Shown: in pieces, positions 35,214-45,735 of the stretch
Layout of the letters: each line of letters opens with the position of its first letter
Numbering within the stretch: the first letter of the stretch is position 1
Assembly (NCBI GenBank): GCA_013054445.1
Contig: JAAMPI010000013.1
Coordinates: forward strand, 36,256-100,255
Source of the DNA: Cudoniella acicularis
Taxonomy: Eukaryota; Ascomycota; Leotiomycetes; Helotiales; Helotiaceae
Length of the DNA stretch: 64,000 nt
Reading direction: 5' to 3'
Made by a program: the position numbers and the translations under genes
Notes under the pieces: model-generated
Database searches by the model: none
The model's input: only the letters and a program-made list of their open reading frames with translations
What the model was told of the DNA's origin: nothing

Positions 35214-35606
35214 CTAAACCCAATGAACACATTCTCTCTCCCAACCCATGACCTTCGCTGCGTTATTGATCAAATTACTAATCGGACTCACAAATGACAA
35301 ATCTTCAATGAAATCATAGGTATCACCTCCCCGTATCATTCCCGCAACCCGATTATCTTTATCAAGAACCACCGAGCCCGAGTCCTCAGCCACAGAGAAA
35401 GCAGCTTTTCGAATACAGGAGATAAATGTATGCTCACGTGTGATACCCAAAGGACCATTATAAAGAGTTGATCGAATGCCATTGCAGATGCCAAGACGGG
35501 CTAGTGAGCGAGCGCTAGGTGGTTTAAGGTAATAAGCACCCTCGATGAAAGGGTTGGGGTCGGGGGACTGAAGGCAGAACACCCCATGAATAGAGGAACA
35601 GCACAA
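35214..35606 (-). pseudogene. Fragment of a trypsin-like serine peptidase-fold protein
   Basis: A 130-codon open frame resembles the C-terminal half of fungal S1-like proteins: SARSLARLGICNGIRS corresponds to the usual 'GRTSG.T.G..N' strand, and AFSVAEDSGSVVLDKDNRVA-GMIRGGD corresponds to the 'F..PGDSGS.V.D..G..VG...GG' catalytic-serine region, followed by FVSPISNL. The Asp-Ser-Gly-Ser core is present, but the preceding Gly is Glu (E-D-S-G-S). The N-terminal half with the catalytic His and Asp was not found upstream, so this is most likely a truncated copy. A spliced upstream exon cannot be excluded. Confidence 0.45.
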
Positions 35607-35872
35607 GACACGTTATCTTTTGTCGTAATAATCGCTGATATATATATGTTCAGAGATTTGCTTTCAGAGAAATGTCATTGAATTCGTTAAAGATCAGAAC
35701 GCTAAACTATCACCAAAACCCAAGACCAAAGCCAATTGCCGTCGCTCATGATATGCAAATGCCCCTCTTTTGCACCCAACCCGTTCTTTACTTATACCCA
35801 AAAGCCAATGCACCTAATGCCGAACTCGATAGTGAAGAAAACGACTGGAAGAGATAGACTAAGTGGCGACAT

Positions 35873-37499
35873 TTAGTACAAATACCAAATCGTCAAGCAA
35901 GTAGCCTTCCCAAGGTTGTCAATGTTAAAAACATTGTCATCATCATGACCACAAACCACAACCGCGGAGGTCTTTCCACCACCAGCAGCGGCATTCATCC
36001 ACCCGTGCACAACGCTGGCTCCTTGCCCAATAACCTTTCCTACATTGCCCATCTCATTATCGTAAACCTGCGCTTCGGTGCGGTATCCCATAACAGCGTG
36101 GATACCGTTGAATACAGGCCACCAAGGATCGAATGCCAAGTGTTGGTCGGCGGCGGAGTATTCGAGTGCTGTGGAAACAGTATCGCAGGCTCGGATAATC
36201 CAGTATGCAAGAGATCCGCCCGCGCCAGGTCCAAAGCCGGAGGATGCGATAGAGGATGAGATATAGACGGGGCCCCAGCCGGCTTCTTTCTCGTTTGTGG
36301 TGAACATGTGTACATTGCCGTGGCCTTCTGTGAAAGCGATATTCACGGAGTCGACGTATGTAGCTGCGCTACCTGCATACATGTATGGCTCGTCCCAGTA
36401 GAATTGGCTGTTGACAAAGCGGGAAGACGCTGATTGTAATCCACTTAAGAAGTCATTCTCATCGACGACAATTTGTGGAGAGTATTGATCGTTGCTCATG
36501 GCGTAGCGACCAACCTTGATAGAGGATTGCCGTCTTTCTTTGGTGGCATGATCAGTACCATTATTGCTGACTGCTGGTTGTGCTTGACCTGAAGGCGTGA
36601 TGAGACTAGGCAGAGGTTCCTTCTCCGTTCCAGCGGCTGGGATGTATCCGACCAAAGTGTTATCAGCAACTCCATTTCCATTGGATATTGTGGCATCATA
36701 TTTGAAGACTGGCTGGATGTAGTTGGCGCCTGAATCGTAAAAGCAGAGCGCAACATTATTAATCACAACATTTTTGATGTTGGCTGCTGTAAGTTGTTCT
36801 GCGATCTTTGTTTGGATGTCACTCTGGGACAGGGGTGTGAGGTTTGAAGTTGTTGTTTTTGCTGATTTGGCCTGGTGCGAGACACCCAACACCACTCCAC
36901 CAGCTCCAATACGGAACCCTGATTTTGATCCCGGACCACAGACTGGGACCAAATTGTTCTCGTATTTCACATTTCGTTGTATAATCCCTTCTACCAAGAA
37001 ATCTTGAGGTGGGCCTGCATCGCCGTCAATTTTTTTCTGCGACGCTGCAAGGGTGTCGCCCTTTACCACTTTGTATGTGGTATCGTCTTTTGGAATGGTC
37101 TTGGGATCGTTCAAGAAATCATTCAAAGGGGTTTCGTGATCGATATTGGTAGCAGGTTTCAGTTCTGAGAGTTTGGGATAGATTTGAGATGCACCAGTGG
37201 TTTTATCGTAGACTCCAATCAGGAGGTCTCCCTCGTAATAGAGCTCGCTACTATCTGGGCCTGTCGACTGCGTAATATGTGCGCCAGGAGCGGCAGCGGC
37301 AAGGACCTGCTGAAACTTTTTGTTGAGGGAGAGGCAGCTGATCTTGAAGTGTGAATAGCGGAAGGGTGTCCTTGTGCAGAGGAATAGTAGCTTGAAAGGT
37401 GGGTGTGTCGTCCCGCTTGAAAAGATTCAACGCGGGCAGAGCGAGAGCAGATGTGGACCAAAGGGCCGCTGCTACCGCAGCAGATGAAATCCCCTTCAT
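35873..37499 (-). pseudogene. Secreted DUF6345-like protein, frameshifted near the N-terminus
   Basis: From an ATG at 37499 the protein begins with a signal peptide (MKGISSAAVAAALWSTSALA) followed by LPALNLFKR, where K-R could be a Kex2 site. This frame closes at 37251. The rest of the protein, about 500 residues to 35873, is in another frame that is open across the region. The two frames can be joined only at about 37340-37358, between HKDTLPLF and KISCLSLNKKFQQVL; a 7-bp ACACTTC insertion next to an identical TTC would explain it, and no GT donor exists there for an intron. The C-terminal half (DEPYMYAGSAATYVDSVNIA, ACDTVSTALEY, FDPWWPVFNGIHAVMGYRT) resembles the DUF6345 family of unknown function. 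It may be a recent pseudogene or an assembly error. Confidence 0.65.
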
Positions 37500-38895
37500 G
37501 ATGGAAGGATTGAGATGATTTGTGTATGATGTAATGGAGGTAGTAGGATGTAAAGATATGATGTTTGGTTGAGAGGTGTTGGAGGGAAAATAGGGAATTC
37601 TTCTTAACTTATAGATGGAGAGGGAAAACAATAGATAACAGCAAGTCCTGCTTGAAGTAGGTATCGAGACATATTTTCTAAATGTAGAATGACTTACCCA
37701 AAGGTCGTTCTAGAGAGTTGATCTGTCCGTGAACTCGCATAACAAGGGTCGGAGCAAGTCCCTAGGACAGCTGGAAGCAACAAAGTAAGGATGGATGAAA
37801 ACAACGCAGTGGCGTCAATCGCGAGATCTTTCTAAGTCTCATGAGTTGTCAAAATTGTCTATTACCGTCCGAACCCAAAGCTTCAATCGCCAACTTTGGA
37901 AGGAAGCCTTGACATTGGACATGTGGTGGGGCTGAGAAAAGCCTCTAACAATATACCGCAAGTTATAGAGGCCGGGGGTGAGAGGTTTCAAAATAAGCAA
38001 TTCCGAACAAGTTCTTCAAAATCCTTCGAGCCATGTTTTTGAAGCCTTTCAGATTTGGGGAGATGATTTAACGTTGATGGCGCTGAAACTGGCATTCAAG
38101 TTAGCGAATAGAATCGTTTAGGCACTAGTTCTAGCCATTCATTGCCCCACGAAAAGTAAGACATCGGACCAGATATCAGACGAAAATAGATACCCCAACA
38201 TCGTGACTTTTGCGCACATCCTATATTTGACGCTGTGCCTTCCACCTGAAGTCTTGGCAAAACCACTCGATCGAAATCTTCTATCAAGGGTGCACAGTTT
38301 GGAAGCGACGAGCACAATTCGCACAGCCTCGAGAAAACTGCCTCGCAGTCTCACCTGACCAGAAGCTGAACACTGGATCCGGAAACCTGAGGGCGCATTT
38401 CAATCCTACGATATCTGAGTCCTGACGAGTGGAGAAGAGTCAAATATCAGAACCTTAAGAGTTTGGCGAGGTGGGGGTATGCTACAGGGACTTGTTGGTA
38501 ACAGCACCGTGCAAGAGGTTCGCGATTGCACGGCTGGATGACTTTCGGTTGAAGCACATCGATTTTGTTTAGGGCTGAGGGCTGAAGGGGAGGTGAAGAA
38601 TTGCTGGAACTCGCTTGCTGGTAGTGACAGTCACGGCTGTTGTCTCTGCTCTCGCAGACGTCGCGGAGCGTCTGGTCTCTAAAAATAGACATAAGGAAGA
38701 GCTCGAGACATTCGGCGCGGCATAATGAAGGTTTCTCGAGAGGTTGATGGCTTAGAGTGAAGAGATCAAGCCGCGTCGAGAAGAGACAGCATTGCGCACG
38801 GACCTGTAATATTAGTCAGCAATTCACACTTCGAATGGTTCACTTTTCATCGAAGTTTATTTTCGCGACCTCAAGTGAGTCAAATCGAAGCCAGC
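37500..38895. other. Intergenic, nothing recognised
   Basis: Promoter side of the DUF6345-like gene and the flank of the ArgJ relic. Short antisense open frames at 38096-38354 and 38447-38692 show no motif. Confidence 0.45.
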
Positions 38896-39964
38896 ATGGC
38901 TCTCCGTTTTCATAGGATGGCGGAAGTGCTGGCACGCAAAAAGCAAGCCCAAATACACGTCCGCTGCTTCTCCAAATTTGACATCTATGGCAACTCTTCC
39001 ATCCCTGCAAACAAACAGAGATTCGTTCCCACAGCTGGCACATATCCACTGGGTTTCCTCGTGGGAAAACGCGAACGTGGGCATCAAGCCTGCCAGCAAG
39101 TCCCAACCCGACTTGATTCTCATAGCCTCGGAGAAGCCTTCATGTGGCGCTGCCGTGCTGACAAAAAAAATGAGTTTCCAGCGGCGTCCGTCACAGTCAC
39201 CAAAGAGCTTCTCAGAAAAACCAAAAGGACATGGGCTCAGGGGAGTTATTGCAAACTCATGGTGCGCCAACACGCTTACCGGGAAAGCTGGGCTCGAAGA
39301 TACAATTGCTATGAGGAAGGAGGCAGGCAGTTACGTATCCGGCGAGACAGCCCTAGAACGAGAATCTTCGGTGATGGTTATGCACATTGGTGTTGTCGGT
39401 CGACGGCAAGTTATACTCCATCAAAAAAGAATGAGAACTGCACACGTCTCTGCAGCTAAGAGCCAACGCCTCACATTGAACAGGCTCCCTATTGGCAACA
39501 TCCCAAAACTTTATCAAGGAATGGGGAAAGCGCACGAGCAGTGACTCGAGGCCGCCGAAGGTCTCTCGACTACCGACACTTTCCCCAAGATTCCTTCTCG
39601 CACTTCCAGTCTCCCATCCACACCTGGCACCATCTTCTCTATCGCTGGCATCACAAAAGGTGCTGGCATGATCCACCCGAACATGGCTACTACTCTTGGG
39701 ATAATTTGCACCGATGCCCCCGTCACGCCAACCGCCCTTCAGCAACTCCTTTCCACAGCCGCAGACTAGTCCTACAATTGCATTTCTACTGATGGGGATA
39801 CTTCAACAAACGACATGGTCACAATGCTCGCCAATAGCGCTGCTGGTGGAACCGAAGTCGAATTCCACCTAGCTGCAATATCATAATCCGACGACTTCGT
39901 TGCGCTCCAGCGAACGCTCATTAAATTTATGGCAAATATTGAAGAGGCGGTATTGGACGTGTGA
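38896..39964 (+). pseudogene. Shattered ArgJ (ornithine/glutamate N-acetyltransferase) copy
   Basis: Pieces of ArgJ can be followed in order in alternating frames. They are an N-terminus MALRFHRMAEVLARKKQ, VPTAGTYPLGFLVG, then VGIKPASKSQPDLILIASEK, NEFPAASVTVTKELLRK, LRGVIANSWCANTLTGKAGL, ESSVMVMHIGVVG, RLPIGNIPKLYQGM, then [19 protein letters not shown] followed by [21 protein letters not shown], and [20 protein letters not shown]. At least three frame changes, in-frame stops (for example TGA at 39542 and TAG just after STAAD), an apparent insertion of about 75 bp before RLPIG, and loss of the C-terminal third make it non-functional. Family knowledge: ArgJ is a mitochondrial enzyme of arginine synthesis that self-cleaves at the Thr of the HPNMATTL motif, which is still readable here. 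A working copy elsewhere is expected. Confidence 0.85.
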
Positions 39965-40475
39965 TTTGACGCATGAATTTGTTACGATAAACGGGGATTT
40001 CAGGACATAAGCAGCCGACCTTCAAGAAACAACATTTGACGCCATGTAACAAGTAAGTTCAATCTCTCTTGACACTGTCTCTTAGTTGAGGCACGTGCAA
40101 CTCACCCCTGAAAACTCGGAACCTCCCTCCCGAAATACTCAAGCCCTGCACCCCGCAACCCCTTCTATTTCCAGAACACGAACCACATCTCCATATTTGC
40201 AACCAAACTATTTCTTTATAACGGGGAAATTAATCAGCCTGAAACAAATTCTTCATCTCTAGCTCATCAACGTAAGTCTGCACAAACACATCACATGCAG
40301 CTCGGAAGGACCTGTGTTGTAATCTGGCAAAATGCGAAAAAGATTATCGCGACGGTGTTTTCGGTCCGGGCCTAGGTCTCGGAGAGTTTTAAGAACGACG
40401 TCTGCCTAATTTTTGGAGAGGCGTATTGCTTGTTTGCGTTTTGTTGAAGGCTGAAATTCTGTGTATATTTTCAAA
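39965..40475. other. Intergenic, nothing recognised
   Basis: Flank of the ArgJ relic, where its missing C-terminal third should be, and promoter of the CBM1 gene. No ArgJ-like sequence was readable here. Confidence 0.5.
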
Positions 40476-41421
40476 ATGGTTTCTGCTACTCTACTCTCAA
40501 CAATGCTATTGTCGGTTACGGCTGTGTATGCCCAGCAAAGTGCTTATGGACAATGTGCGAACCTATTTTCTGAATTGGAGCTGAATACAGCATGCTGATT
40601 GGAATAGGCGGAGGAGAATTATGGACTGGCGTAACATCCTGTGTTGATGGATATGTCTGCACAGCTTCGGGGTGAGTCTCTCCTTTTCCAGCCTACTTGT
40701 TTCAAACTAATCGGTGCGCAGACAATGTAAATTTGAACCCTCCCCATCAACACTACCCCTTTACAAACTAACTCGCCCTCTCAGACTACTCGCAATGCGT
40801 TCCCGGTGTCGTAGCCGTTGTTCCTCCAGCAGCGGACTCCGGCGCAGCACCCACCAAAACAAGTTCAGCTTCAGTTCCGCCCAGCACTGCCGGGCCCGGC
40901 ACTGTCCTTCAAAGCGGTTACTACTGGATCAGAGCCGTTGAAGCGCCCAACTTCCACAAATACCTCCAATCCAACCCCCTCTACTCCGAAGGCGGCGCCA
41001 TTCTCGACACCTATACCACCGCAGGCCAATTTCAGATCGTATCCGGACAACTTGTCCAACTCATTACCGGCGGATTTCTATATGCGGTTGTTGAAAAGCA
41101 GGCCAATAGCACTGTAAACAAGCTTGCGGTGAGCTTTAGCAAGGACAAAAATACGTATGGCACTTTTGCCTTTAGTGGAGATGCCGTACAGTGGAGTGTC
41201 CCCGATATAAAGAGGCAGAATTTGAGCGCGTGGTTGGTGTGCGGGGCGAAGAGCTTGTGGATTAATCTGGGAGCTTATGGATATATGACTCCTACTGGGT
41301 GTGCGGATGAAACGGTATGTTTTTCTCTTGTTTCGTGGACAAGGACATGGAGATGGTGAATGGTGTGCTGATTGAACTTGTGTAGATCCATTACTATAAC
41401 GACAAGACTGCTGTACCCTAA
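40476..41421 (+). CDS. Secreted protein with N-terminal CBM1 cellulose-binding module
   Basis: Spliced model: exons 40476-40554, 40608-40671, 40722-40726 (5 nt), 40785-41314 and 41386-41421, 237 residues. It starts with a signal peptide (MVSATLLSTMLLSVTAVYA) and goes straight into a CBM1: QQSAYGQCGGELWTGVTSC, VDGYVCTASG and QYYSQCVPG, with all four cysteines and the aromatic residues of the flat binding face. The five-base exon ACAAT is needed to make GQYYSQC; skipping it puts the next exon out of frame. A Ser/Thr/Pro linker (TKTSSASVPPSTAGPG) follows, then a roughly 150-residue domain beginning GYYWIRAVEAPNFHKYLQS and ending with CADETIHYYNDKTAVP. I do not recognise this C-terminal domain. 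It is presumably a secreted plant-cell-wall-associated protein. Confidence 0.85.
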
Positions 41422-41977
41422 ATGGGCCTGGTGGGAGAGCCGTTGGTTGTGAAATTATTGATAGTTGTATTTTCATGTGAAGATCGGTACGTTGAAGATA
41501 ACGCAAAGTTAGAGACTGAGTTGTATATAGTTGCAATTATACATACATTCGTATTGAACTCGTGTACATATTGGAAATATCTTTTGCTATTTCGACCGTT
41601 GATGTCCTGGCATAAAACAGCATTCTAGTCTTTCCGGTATGAGGTCGAAAAGAGAGATCGTGCTCCAGGACGACAATGTCGCGGTATGAGTTTTGCCTTC
41701 GATGTTGAGAGTGCTTCCTTATCGCAACGATCAAATGGAGGTCGGACCAAGTTACTCCTTAGAAGTTTTGCCCGACAGGTACACAAGTACCACCCGATTT
41801 CTATCAATGCACCATCCCGACTTACACCATCTACGCCACTGTCCCGGATTCTCTCTTGGGAACTGAACAGCATCATACTGATGCGAAGGTTTTTTCCCCT
41901 GCCAAAGGGTAATAGTCGGACCTATTCCACCTGGGAAACTTTTTCTTTCAAGGCCAAGCAACTTTCTGAGCTCTTCT
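41422..41977. other. Convergent 3' region, nothing recognised
   Basis: Lies between the stop of the CBM1 gene and the stop of the 2EXR gene, so it should hold both terminators and 3' UTRs. Short overlapping open frames are present on both strands without motifs. Confidence 0.5.
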
Positions 41978-42856
41978 TCACAGTCTCTTCTCCAAGTACT
42001 CCACATTTTTTTTAGCAAAATCTTTCCCTTCCTTTGTCAGCTGATTATCTTTTCCTATTGCTTTCTCTCTCGTTGGCCTCGGTTCCTTCGTTATGTATTC
42101 GCAGTACCAGTCGTGAAACTTGCTACTACTCATCACCCTTTCAACCGAGCCCATGAATGCGAGCTTGATGCAATTTTCTACCTCCCAGTTTGGGTCGAAA
42201 AAAATCTCCAGTTCCTCCAATCCTGAGAAAATAGGCGAGATTATTTCCCTAAATGGGAGAAGTATTTTTTCGTGTCTGAAATACCAAGGATGACGACGAG
42301 CTTGATCAACTTGATCGAGTGCTTGCCAGCAGAAGTCTTCGATTTGCAGACGTTTAACATTTTTCAGAGTGCGGTTTCGTGGTACATGCTGACTGATTTC
42401 CTCCAAACATTTTTGAAACAGGTGGTGATGATAGAAATAATCCGAGGAGAAAAATAGAGTATCCCGCTCGACATCGAAACAGAGCTTCGGTTTGTGGCGT
42501 CGTATCCACTCCACTGCCTCCCTAGGTGGATGGGTGTCGAATTCTTTGATTGATGAGCAAATAACTTCTGTGAAGGCCAGACTGTAGTGTCGTAGGGTTT
42601 CGGCTCGAGACTCGACATTTACCCGTAAAGTGACTGGCATTTCGGGTCTGGGATAACAGATGTCCCGATGAATACTCGATAGAGCGAGGGCAGCTTTTCG
42701 TCCTGGAGGAAAGCAGAATCTCCAAATCCGCAAACGGAGCTCGGTCGGGAGTAAGGGGAATTTGAGGAATGACGGCGGTTTTCTAAGAGCACGAGAACGC
42801 GGCGACTCTCGCCCGAAATAAAGAAGGCTGAAATCGAATTTGGTCATTGGTGCCAT
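41978..42856 (-). CDS. 2EXR-domain protein of unknown function
   Basis: Single-exon gene, 292 residues. Residues about 30-60 contain the 2EXR signature F-L-K-FPLLPTELRLRIWRFCFP, followed by a strand-rich region with PVTLRVNVESRAETLRHYSLAF, PKLCFDVERDTLFFSSDYF and a central IGLEELEIFF-like stretch (SGLEELEIFFDPNWEVEN). The C-terminus is basic and helical (EGKDFAKKNVEYLEKRL). Family knowledge: 2EXR proteins are greatly expanded in ascomycetes, carry no catalytic motif, and have no established role. The start is preceded by an A-rich leader (GCAAAA). Nothing in the neighbourhood suggests a pathway. Confidence 0.78.
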   Translation of the reverse strand: MAPMTKFDFSLLYFGRESPRSRALRKPPSFLKFPLLPTELRLRIWRFCFPPGRKAALALSSIHRDICYPRPEMPVTLRVNVESRAETLRHYSLAFTEVICSSIKEFDTHPPREAVEWIRRHKPKLCFDVERDTLFFSSDYFYHHHLFQKCLEEISQHVPRNRTLKNVKRLQIEDFCWQALDQVDQARRHPWYFRHEKILLPFREIISPIFSGLEELEIFFDPNWEVENCIKLAFMGSVERVMSSSKFHDWYCEYITKEPRPTREKAIGKDNQLTKEGKDFAKKNVEYLEKRL

Positions 42857-43470
42857 TTTTGCAATGTTGTTTTTTTGAAGATGAGAATTACAGAAAGCCT
42901 TGTACAGAATATATTTATATTCGTGGGGAAAAAAAAAAATTACCTAAAATCGGGTCACCCGATAGAACGATCTCTGGTTGGCGCTAAAGTGACAAAATAA
43001 TTAAGTCAGAACACCAAAATAGCTAGAACGACGGGAGATAATAGGATGACTTCAGTTTTGCGTAATAATATCAAGAAGAGAAATCTTTAGGTTTGATATA
43101 ATTTTCATAGTAGGTTGGGGTCTACTAAACGAAAATGTGGAGAAATCGCATCAAAATAATAAAATGGCGAAGAAGAAATACTTGAATGATAATTGGTAAA
43201 TAGATAGAAGGCTATTATAAGAATTTCAAATGTTAAGTATTTTGTTCTCTTCTCCCTCCCCCCCTATCCCGCCATCTCCCGCCACTTCCCTTTATATTCT
43301 TTTTTTTTTTCCTTTTTTTAACCAAACCGTGTGATGCGTAACTTGTAGCGTGTAGGATATGAGAAGTTATATCAGCGTTTAAGGATGAGAATAGTATCAC
43401 TGAAATTTGAAAACACTGAAAAAGACAACTGGAGCGGCTCAACTGAAAGATACTGTTTGTGTTATGACTC
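42857..43470. other. AT-rich intergenic region, nothing recognised
   Basis: Upstream side of the 2EXR gene. Contains a poly-A run near 42931, a pyrimidine-rich stretch with long T runs near 43300, and no supported gene. Confidence 0.5.
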
Positions 43471-43478
43471 GACAATCG
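43471..43478. repeat. 8-bp target-site duplication, left copy (GACAATCG)
   Basis: GACAATCG directly abuts the left terminal inverted repeat of the 404-bp element and is repeated exactly at 43883-43890. An 8-bp duplication is the hallmark of hAT transposition. Confidence 0.85.
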
Positions 43479-43882
43479 CAGTGCTCTCGATGGATAGACC
43501 GTAAATAGATAGATTTGGATCTCAATCTAATCCATATTCATGAATCTGATCTTTTTTTCCAATCCAATCCATCTAATAAGAATGGAATAATTAACGGACA
43601 TCCATGAGCTAAATGGATCTATAATGCGGGAATATTTTATAGTATATATAGGATATATGTAGGGATATATTATAAGATACTAGAAAATGTTTATGTTTTT
43701 CCACTTTTTACTTTTATTGATGATTAATCTATTAGATATCCATGGATCTTAATAGATTTAAAGGAAAAATAACCCAGTGAAATCCGTTAATTTTCTTATC
43801 GAATCTGGATTTAAGCAGTCATTTTATGGATTCGATTAGATACGAGTGAAAATTAATGGATATCTATCTATCGAGAGCACTG
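43479..43882. mobile_element. Non-autonomous hAT-type MITE, 404 bp
   Basis: The element begins CAGTGCTCTCGATGGATAGA and its other end, read on the opposite strand, begins CAGTGCTCTCGATAGATAGA, so the terminal inverted repeats match at 19 of 20 positions. It is flanked on both sides by GACAATCG. The interior is AT-rich, has no open frame, and contains several copies of ATCCAT/ATGGAT words in both orientations near the ends, like hAT subterminal repeats. TIRs starting CAG.G plus 8-bp duplications are established hAT features. It lacks a transposase and must have been moved by an enzyme encoded elsewhere. Confidence 0.88.
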
Positions 43883-43890
43883 GACAATCG
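43883..43890. repeat. 8-bp target-site duplication, right copy (GACAATCG)
   Basis: Exact repeat of 43471-43478, directly after the right terminal inverted repeat of the MITE. Confidence 0.85.
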
Positions 43891-44088
43891 CAGGGGACTT
43901 TAAATGGCTCAAGTGATATATAACCGTATAGTGTTGGCTAAGTTCAAGTCCAACTCTGATTTGTCTTCTTTTATTTGACTTATAAATCCAAATATAATTC
44001 AAGGCAGACTTGAACAGTTGGATTTGGCTAACCCTGGTACAACGCCCCGTCTCGCTATAATTTCAAAACTAGCCAGCCGTATTAGGCC

Positions 44089-45735
44089 TTATATGGGCGG
44101 CCCTGACCATCTCGGACGATGTGAATTAGTAAGCTGCTGGAGACATACAAAGTTATACCACACACCCGAAGCACTTGTTAAATACAAGTTGAACTCTCCC
44201 GTACTAAACTGCTCTTCATTTCCACGCTTAGTTCTCATTGTGGCAGTTCCTTCTATCACCCTCCCCACCATATCGTAGTGGCTCTCGGTGCCTCGAATAG
44301 GCTTAAAGATAACCAGAGCCATCATTGGGAGCCATCCGAAGTGCTCGTTATGGCTCACTTGGTAGATAATGTCACCCCCTTGGACAGTTGAGGAATTTAA
44401 ACAGCCCACAGGACTGTGCAAAACACAACTCAAAGCCGCTTTATTCGCGTATCTGCCATTAGCAAATCTTGCGAATCTTCCTCCTGTACAGTTAGATATG
44501 AATTAGCATTTGTCATCTATGATTGGGTTTGAACTTCCAAGAAGCCTTACTAACCTAGCTCAACTTTGGACAAAACCAATATTTTGATCTCTAATTCCAG
44601 ACTAGATAGAGCCTCTTGACTGCCCCAATTTGGAACGTGAATGTTCTTAGCGCTTAAGACCTGGAAGAGCTCCCTAGAATCGTTGCGGCTGTGCTTCACG
44701 TACTCTCTTTTAGACAAGCCACCGGGCGAGCTGGTGTTTGCAAGGTACTCAACTGCCTCCCTTTCTAACCTCTCAGAGTCATCAAGCGTTAAAGATATTT
44801 GAAGCTTCGTGCTAAGCCTTCAAATCGAGCGGAAATCTACCCCAATGAGTTTGATTGCATGAACATGAACTTCGAGGAAAGTTTTGGTATAGTCAGAAAC
44901 TATTTCATTGTTTTGGCAATCCAGGGCAATTCCAAGCAAGGCGTATATTTTATCTCCGGGATCAGAACATATTGACCGAGCCGAGGAGCTGACTAAACGT
45001 TCGAGGGTGTTGAGGATTAAACCCTCCTTATTAAATGCAATACGCCGCGGCCTTCGGATATTGTAAACTAGTATGCCTTGAACTCTGTCGAGAACGCTTC
45101 CTTGGCCTCCCAAATTAGAAATGTTATAGTCAGGCGCACGCTCGACCTGGAGAGCTTCGAGATCGACCTCGTAGTGGCCTGAGAGTAATGTGACATGAGT
45201 AACCACTACTATCTCTTGAATAATCCACACACGGTACCAATATGTCATTTCAAGAAAAGCAGCAACATCTCGCCAGACAGGGAGATCACGCGAGCCTCCT
45301 GCCCATATAGGAGCTGAGCCACCGTTATTGAGCTTTACCAACTCCTGGATTCCTTTAACGGCCTGAGTTTCGTGTCCCTCCAGTAGTTTTTGCTGCCAAG
45401 AGGTATCATTTGAGGTGACTTTCTCGTAATCCAAGCCAAGCTAGGCATAAACATCAGTCGCACCTGCGTAAATGCTACGCATGAGCTGAACTTGTTGACT
45501 TCTCTCGTTCAGGTCCTATTGATTAACTCAAATAGTGTCAATCCAAATCAAGTTTTCAAGTCTTGATGGCTCAGTTCTGAAACCCCTCTTCCGCAAATGC
45601 TAAAGTGCGTACCACAGATTTTTCCGGACGGAAAGGGTGTGGTTGTTAAGGCGGATAGATCCTTGGCCATCGTCTGGGTTGCCCTACTCATAGGAGAGAG
45701 CATAATATGAATGGAGATTGCGGCTGGAAATGGGC
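44089..45735 (-). pseudogene. Second decayed HET-domain gene, six in-frame stops
   Basis: A single frame runs from about 45735 with HET landmarks: YYALSYE*GNPDDGQGS, LNNHTLSVRKNLWYAL, LIWIDTI*VNQ, NERSQQVQLMRSIYAGATDV, then YWYRVWIIQEIVVV and SDPGDKIYALLGIALD. Stops at 45684-45686, 45600-45602, 45528-45530, 45516-45518, 45441-45443 and 44820-44822 all lie in this same frame. The first and fifth fall where HET proteins have Trp (Y-E-W-G and Y-A-W-L-G), so TGG to TAG is the simplest change. A normal-looking intron (GTTAGT...GTACAG) then joins VELG to GRFARFANGRYANKAALSC, with an open frame to 44089. There are no frameshifts. The start was not identified. Family knowledge: HET domains mediate incompatibility cell death. 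Confidence 0.85.

Noticed and set aside
38857..39273. Minus-strand open frames over the ArgJ relic
   Set aside because: They are antisense shadows; the plus-strand pieces match ArgJ in order.
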